Source of the DNA: Robertmurraya_A mangrovi
Lineage (GTDB): Bacteria; Bacillota; Bacilli; Bacillales; Cytobacillaceae
Length of the DNA stretch: 64,000 nt
Assembly: GCF_034427655.1 (NCBI RefSeq)
Contig: NZ_JAXOFX010000006.1
Location: 62,001 to 126,000 of the forward strand
Direction: 5' to 3'
Below the pieces are notes generated by a model. The model was not told the origin of the DNA and searched no databases. It saw only the letters and a list, made by a program, of their open reading frames with translations. A program made the translations under genes and the position numbers. Shown piece after piece: positions 60,645-64,000 of this stretch. How positions within the stretch are numbered: position 1 is the stretch's first letter; each line of letters starts with the position of its first letter.

Positions 60645-60682
60645 TAAAAAAAAAGAAAAATGGCCAGTTTACCTAACCATTT
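60645..60682 (-). terminator. Terminator of tagD
   Basis: On the minus strand AAATGG and CCATTT close a small stem that overlaps the tagD stop and runs into TTTCTTTTTTTTT. The stem is short but the U-tract is long. It suggests that tagG, 270 nt further on, has its own promoter; the rest of 60403-60644 shows nothing else. Confidence 0.6.
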
Positions 60683-61071
60683 TCTACCACCTTTAGATCA
60701 TTTTTAATTTTCGAAGTTGAGATACCCATTGTCCTTGGAAGGTAAATTACCTCACAGTATTCTTTTAGAAAATCAAAGCTACCCTTCCAATCATCACCCA
60801 TAACAAAAATATCAATATTATATTTAATCACATCTTCAATTTTTTGATTCCAATTAGTTTCTTGTATAACTTCATCAACATAGCATATTGACTCCAAAAT
60901 CATTTTTCTATTTTCATAGCTATGGTATGCTTGTTTATTCTTACCTTCATTAAATTCGTCTGTAGATAGACCCACAATTAAATAATCCCCTAATACTTTT
61001 GCACGTTTTAATAAATTTATATGCCCCAAATGGAGTAAATCAAAAGTGCCATATGTTAATACTCTTTTCAT
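60673..61071 (-). CDS. tagD: Glycerol-3-phosphate cytidylyltransferase
   Basis: 132 residues, the size of Bacillus subtilis TagD (129). The nucleotidyltransferase motifs are YGTFDLLHLGHINLLKRA (with the HxGH element) and ISTSKIK (ISTS form of the second motif); RTMG precedes it. It makes CDP-glycerol from CTP and glycerol-3-phosphate, the donor for the TagF-like polymerase encoded divergently. AAGGAGG precedes the ATG. Confidence 0.95.
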   Translation of the reverse strand: MKRVLTYGTFDLLHLGHINLLKRAKVLGDYLIVGLSTDEFNEGKNKQAYHSYENRKMILESICYVDEVIQETNWNQKIEDVIKYNIDIFVMGDDWKGSFDFLKEYCEVIYLPRTMGISTSKIKNDLKVVENG

Positions 61072-61329
61072 CTCCGTCCTCCTTAATAATAGGAATGGAT
61101 TATTTTTTTCTTTAGTAATTATAGGGTTTTATTCTGTCTTTTATTCCAAAAATTCAAAAAGTTAAAATACTTAATTTTAAATGTTCTGGCAAAAATTAAA
61201 TAATTACTTTGTCCCAAGTATTGAAAATATAAATAAGACCTAAAATGTAGAAATAGAAATTAAAGTATATCCATTCTTTTATCCGGTAAATAATAAAATT
61301 AAATATATTTATATTAGGGGTAGATTATT
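61072..61329. other. Divergent tagD / tagF-like control region
   Basis: 258 nt of very AT-rich DNA between divergent teichoic acid genes; promoters for both must lie here, but no single consensus pair stands out and no gene is seen. Confidence 0.45.
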
Positions 61330-63432
61330 TTGATAAGAAGAAAAAAACAACTAAATAAAACTTGTCTTTTAGATTCACTCTATTTTAAAAATAAGGATTT
61401 ACATATTCAAATGATTTTTCCTCATTTCACTCCTATAGAACAAGACCAATTAACTCTTCTATTTGTTGAACGATATACAACCAAAAAAAAAGAGTACCCC
61501 TTATCGAGAATTGATACCAAAGTTCAAGCATGTTTAACTGAACAGGATTTGGAGGGGTTGTTAACAGAAGGAAAAGACTGGGATTTGTATGTAACCCACC
61601 TAATCAATGACTCTAGTGAAAGAACACGCTTACAAAGTAATTACTCAGAGTTAGAGCTGCAATTCTTTCTCAAAGACAATAAATTATTGACACCATTCAC
61701 AACCAACAAGGGTAATATTTCGTTTAAATCGCAATTACCTAATTTCATCGCAAAAATACACCAAATTGATTTTGTAAATAAAGATCATATCCGAATAGAG
61801 GGGTATGTCGTAAATCCATTATGGACTCAAGAACCTCCTGATCTTAAAAGAACGTTGGTATTTTCAACAAATGATGATGAATATTTATTCGAGGTTCCTT
61901 TAAAAACAATGAATCGTTTTGATTTTGTTAACGGAATTCCCACCGAAGGACGTGATTTCAAAAACATAGGTTACGAAGCACAATTCCCTATTGAAAATTT
62001 ACTGTCCTATCATAATCAAGCCCTTACTTTAAAAGTAAAGATTAAATTCTCTTATTCTGAAGGCTATAAAATGGTAACAACTGAAACAACTCCAATCAAA
62101 ATTAAAGTTCCTGATTTTAAACAAAAATCACTGTCAAAAAAAGTGAATGGAACAAAGAAGTTAATATTGATTACCAAAACACAAAAAACAGAACATTTAA
62201 CCATTTCAGTTAGTGATCACAATTTTGATCTTAAAACAAAATTGAAGGAAACACTTGTAATTATAAAAAAACATTCTGTTGTAAAAAGACTTTATAAACA
62301 TGCTTTTTTCTGTGTTGGAAAATTACCATCCCGTAAAACAATTGTTGTTTTTGAAAGTTTTTTAGGAAAGCAATTTAGTGATAATCCACGAGCTATTTTT
62401 GAGTATTTAAGGGAAAATTCATACCCATATAAGTTATATTGGAGTATCGATAAAAGGTATGTGAATAATTTTAAGGATAAAAATCTAAATTGCATACCAC
62501 GGTTTTCATTAAAGTGGCTTTTCATAATGCCTCGTGCACGTTATTGGGTCACAAACAGTAGAATGCCTTTATGGATACCTAAGCCCAAAAAAACGGTTTA
62601 TTTCCAGACGTGGCATGGAACACCCTTAAAGCGACTGGCGGCCGATATGGAAGAAGTATATATACCTGGAACTACTGCTGAAAATTATAAAAAAAATTTT
62701 ATTAAAGAGGCAAAGAATTGGGACTATCTAATTTCACCCAATGCTTATTCAACAGAGATCTTTAGAAGAGCCTTTCAATTTGAAAAGGATGTTTTAGAAA
62801 CGGGTTATCCAAGAAATGATTTTATATACAATTACAATAAAAAGGAAACGATTGATCGATTACTAGAACAATACCGGATTCCTTCGAACAAGAAGGTTAT
62901 TTTGTATGCGCCAACATGGAGGGACAATCAATTTTATGCAAAAGGAAAATATCGATTTGATATCCAGTTAGATTTGGATTTATTGAAGGAAAAGTTGGGA
63001 GAGGACTATGTAATATTATTTCGCCTTCACTATTTGGTTTCAGAAAACTTGGATCTTACACCATATGAGGGTTTTGCTTACGACTTTTCTAATTATGAGG
63101 ATATCCGGGAATTATACTTACTCTCTGATATATTAATCACTGATTATTCTTCCGTATTTTTTGATTATGGAAATTTAAAGCGACCGATGATTTTTTATGT
63201 ATATGATATCGATCATTATCGAGATAATCTTCGTGGTTTCTACTTTGACTTTGAACAAGAGGCTCCAGGTCCGTTAGTGAGGTCGACCGAGGAAATTATA
63301 CAAGCCATCAAACGGTTTGAAGAGGATGGCTTTATGGTATCCAAACAATTTGATTCCTTTTATAATAAGTTTTGTTATCTAGAGGACGGTAGCTCCACTC
63401 AAAGAGTAGTGGAAAAGATTTTTTCAAACTAA
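61330..63432 (+). CDS. CDP-glycerol glycerophosphotransferase (TagF-like polymerase)
   Basis: 700 residues from TTG 61330 after AGGGGTAG. The first 330 residues form an accessory region, and the C-terminal 370 are the CDP-glycerol transferase domain. Recognisable motifs are QTWHGTPLKRLAADMEE, TGYPRNDFIYN, LYAPTWRDNQF, FRLHYL and LITDYSSVFFDYGNLKRPMIFY; two His residues (in WHGTP and RLHY) are the catalytic candidates. It polymerises glycerol-phosphate onto the teichoic acid linker, and its length is near TagF (746). A TagB- or TarF-like primase is possible but usually shorter. No membrane span; it attaches peripherally. Confidence 0.85.
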   Translation: MIRRKKQLNKTCLLDSLYFKNKDLHIQMIFPHFTPIEQDQLTLLFVERYTTKKKEYPLSRIDTKVQACLTEQDLEGLLTEGKDWDLYVTHLINDSSERTRLQSNYSELELQFFLKDNKLLTPFTTNKGNISFKSQLPNFIAKIHQIDFVNKDHIRIEGYVVNPLWTQEPPDLKRTLVFSTNDDEYLFEVPLKTMNRFDFVNGIPTEGRDFKNIGYEAQFPIENLLSYHNQALTLKVKIKFSYSEGYKMVTTETTPIKIKVPDFKQKSLSKKVNGTKKLILITKTQKTEHLTISVSDHNFDLKTKLKETLVIIKKHSVVKRLYKHAFFCVGKLPSRKTIVVFESFLGKQFSDNPRAIFEYLRENSYPYKLYWSIDKRYVNNFKDKNLNCIPRFSLKWLFIMPRARYWVTNSRMPLWIPKPKKTVYFQTWHGTPLKRLAADMEEVYIPGTTAENYKKNFIKEAKNWDYLISPNAYSTEIFRRAFQFEKDVLETGYPRNDFIYNYNKKETIDRLLEQYRIPSNKKVILYAPTWRDNQFYAKGKYRFDIQLDLDLLKEKLGEDYVILFRLHYLVSENLDLTPYEGFAYDFSNYEDIRELYLLSDILITDYSSVFFDYGNLKRPMIFYVYDIDHYRDNLRGFYFDFEQEAPGPLVRSTEEIIQAIKRFEEDGFMVSKQFDSFYNKFCYLEDGSSTQRVVEKIFSN

Positions 63433-63563
63433 AAATCTCTTTTCTGAGTTAAAAAAGCAATTTGTTTTATAAAAACCTTATCATCCCCTACCGTTTTTTG
63501 TATATTTTATGGGATTAAATCAATAATAATCGTAAATGTTATTCAGAGATAGGAATGATACCG

Positions 63564-63701
63564 ATGTTTAATAAAAATATTGTTAAGGGCTTATTATATA
63601 GCACGATACTATCCTCTGTTTTTAGCTTAGTGGTTATTACCATGACATTTTTTCATCATATGAGAGTCACGAATTTGCTGGAATCCATTAAGAACAAATA
63701 A
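63564..63701 (+). CDS. Small membrane protein (45 residues), unknown
   Basis: ATG 63564 to TAA 63701 encodes 45 residues: a basic start MFNKNIVKGLLY, one hydrophobic helix (STILSSVFSLVVITMTFF) and a polar C-terminus HHMRVTNLLESIKNK. AGGA lies 10 nt before the ATG; the ribosome site is only moderate. The stop overlaps a long hairpin. The layout suits a single-pass membrane miniprotein; no family is recognised. It follows the TagF-like gene by 131 nt on the same strand. Confidence 0.5.
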   Translation: MFNKNIVKGLLYSTILSSVFSLVVITMTFFHHMRVTNLLESIKNK

Positions 63702-63727
63702 CCACTTAAGTGGATATTTGTTCTTAA
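63687..63727 (+). terminator. Long perfect hairpin after the small membrane protein
   Basis: ATTAAGAACAAATA pairs with TATTTGTTCTTAAT over 14 bp, and the interior CCACTTAAGTGG is itself palindromic, extending the stem to about 18 bp. No U-tract follows, so it may be a stabilising 3' structure or a double-direction terminator. Confidence 0.6.
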
Positions 63728-63749
63728 TACTCACTCACGTTAAAGGACT

Positions 63750-64000
63750 ACTACAAAATGTTTACCACGAAATGGTCCTTATCTACCTTCGTTGTTAAAC
63801 TCAAGCACCCGTTATTGCCACGGATAGTACAATAAACTTCAACTAAAAATAGCGTCAATTCATCCAACATTGTCAAAATGAACATCTAATCCATTGGGGC
63901 ATGCCTCTTTTATATGTTCAAAAACGTTCTCCGTTTTATAGATGGCTACATCAAATCTCTCATTTACTACACAATATTCTGACCAGCTCATGACCGCAGA
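63750..64000 (-). pseudogene. Decayed NADP-dependent zinc-type oxidoreductase (YfmJ-like), partial
   Basis: From the right edge on the minus strand the frame reads SAVMSWSEYCVVNERFDVAI, then TENVFEHIKEACPNGLDVHF and DNVG, and stops at a TGA near 63870. This matches the cofactor domain of YfmJ/curcumin-reductase-type MDR enzymes (FDAAINYK...ACPNGIDVYFDNVGG). Further on, SVAITGA appears in another frame followed by more stops, resembling the next conserved strand (ARVAITGA). The gene is thus broken by several mutations; the N-terminal part lies outside the window. Confidence 0.6.

Overview
The window is a low-GC Firmicute chromosome segment, almost certainly from an aerobic member of the Bacillaceae. 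The evidence is AGGAGG-type ribosome sites with many TTG and GTG starts, T-box leaders, YesM/YesN and HssRS-type two-component systems, cre-like sites, BclA-type and wall teichoic acid genes. The genus cannot be fixed from the sequence. I see no rRNA, tRNA, CRISPR array, prophage or intact insertion sequence.

Layout. 1-11.8 kb (- strand) is a beta-1,3-glucan (laminarin) locus: an LplABC-type oligosaccharide importer, a YesM/YesN sensor-regulator pair, then a cytosolic GH16 laminarinase, a GH1 beta-glucosidase and a large GH94-like phosphorylase (probably GH161) cut by the left edge. 12.1-12.3 kb holds what looks like the remnant of a type I toxin-antitoxin locus. 12.4-16.4 kb is a heme-stress module, hrtBA-hssRS, with a direct-repeat HssR box in front of hrtB. 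16.5-24.3 kb is the branched-chain amino acid operon ilvE-B-N-C-D-A behind two complete tandem T-box riboswitches that both carry an ATC (Ile) specifier. A GGDEF protein follows. 25.8-30.5 kb is an acid-sugar operon (HIBADH-type dehydrogenase, DUF1537 kinase, GntP permease) with a divergent FadR-type regulator and three palindromic operators spaced exactly 21 bp apart.

30.8-45.4 kb is mixed: a frameshifted PQQ-type sugar dehydrogenase, an AlkD-like glycosylase, a peptide-use cluster (P1/DmpA-like peptidase, prolyl oligopeptidase and an Opp/Dpp importer), a DUF2711 protein, and a dihydroorotate-dehydrogenase-like domain fused to a membrane domain.

45.4-55.2 kb is an arsenic island. The operon arsR-arsB-arsC-arsD-arsA continues into two further genes. 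One is a HesB/IscA-like protein of 92 codons interrupted by one in-frame TGA, with a hairpin downstream of the TGA that fits a bacterial SECIS, so it is probably a selenoprotein and is missed by ordinary ORF calling. The other is a small dual-specificity-type phosphatase. Next to it a MarR regulator with terminal Cys-Cys pairs faces an operon of two flavoprotein oxidoreductases (one with a Cys-Cys-rich tail) and an MFS transporter, with paired operators over the promoter.

55.2-64 kb carries surface functions: a protein with copper-amine-oxidase-N-like repeats, a BclA-C-domain-like protein, a DUF5068-like lipoprotein, and teichoic acid genes (tagG-like permease without tagH, tagD, and a TagF-like polymerase). 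A 45-residue membrane miniprotein and a decayed NADP-dependent oxidoreductase lie at the right edge. A short dispersed repeat, GGGACA...TGTCCC, occurs three times and supplies the C-terminal codons of HssS.
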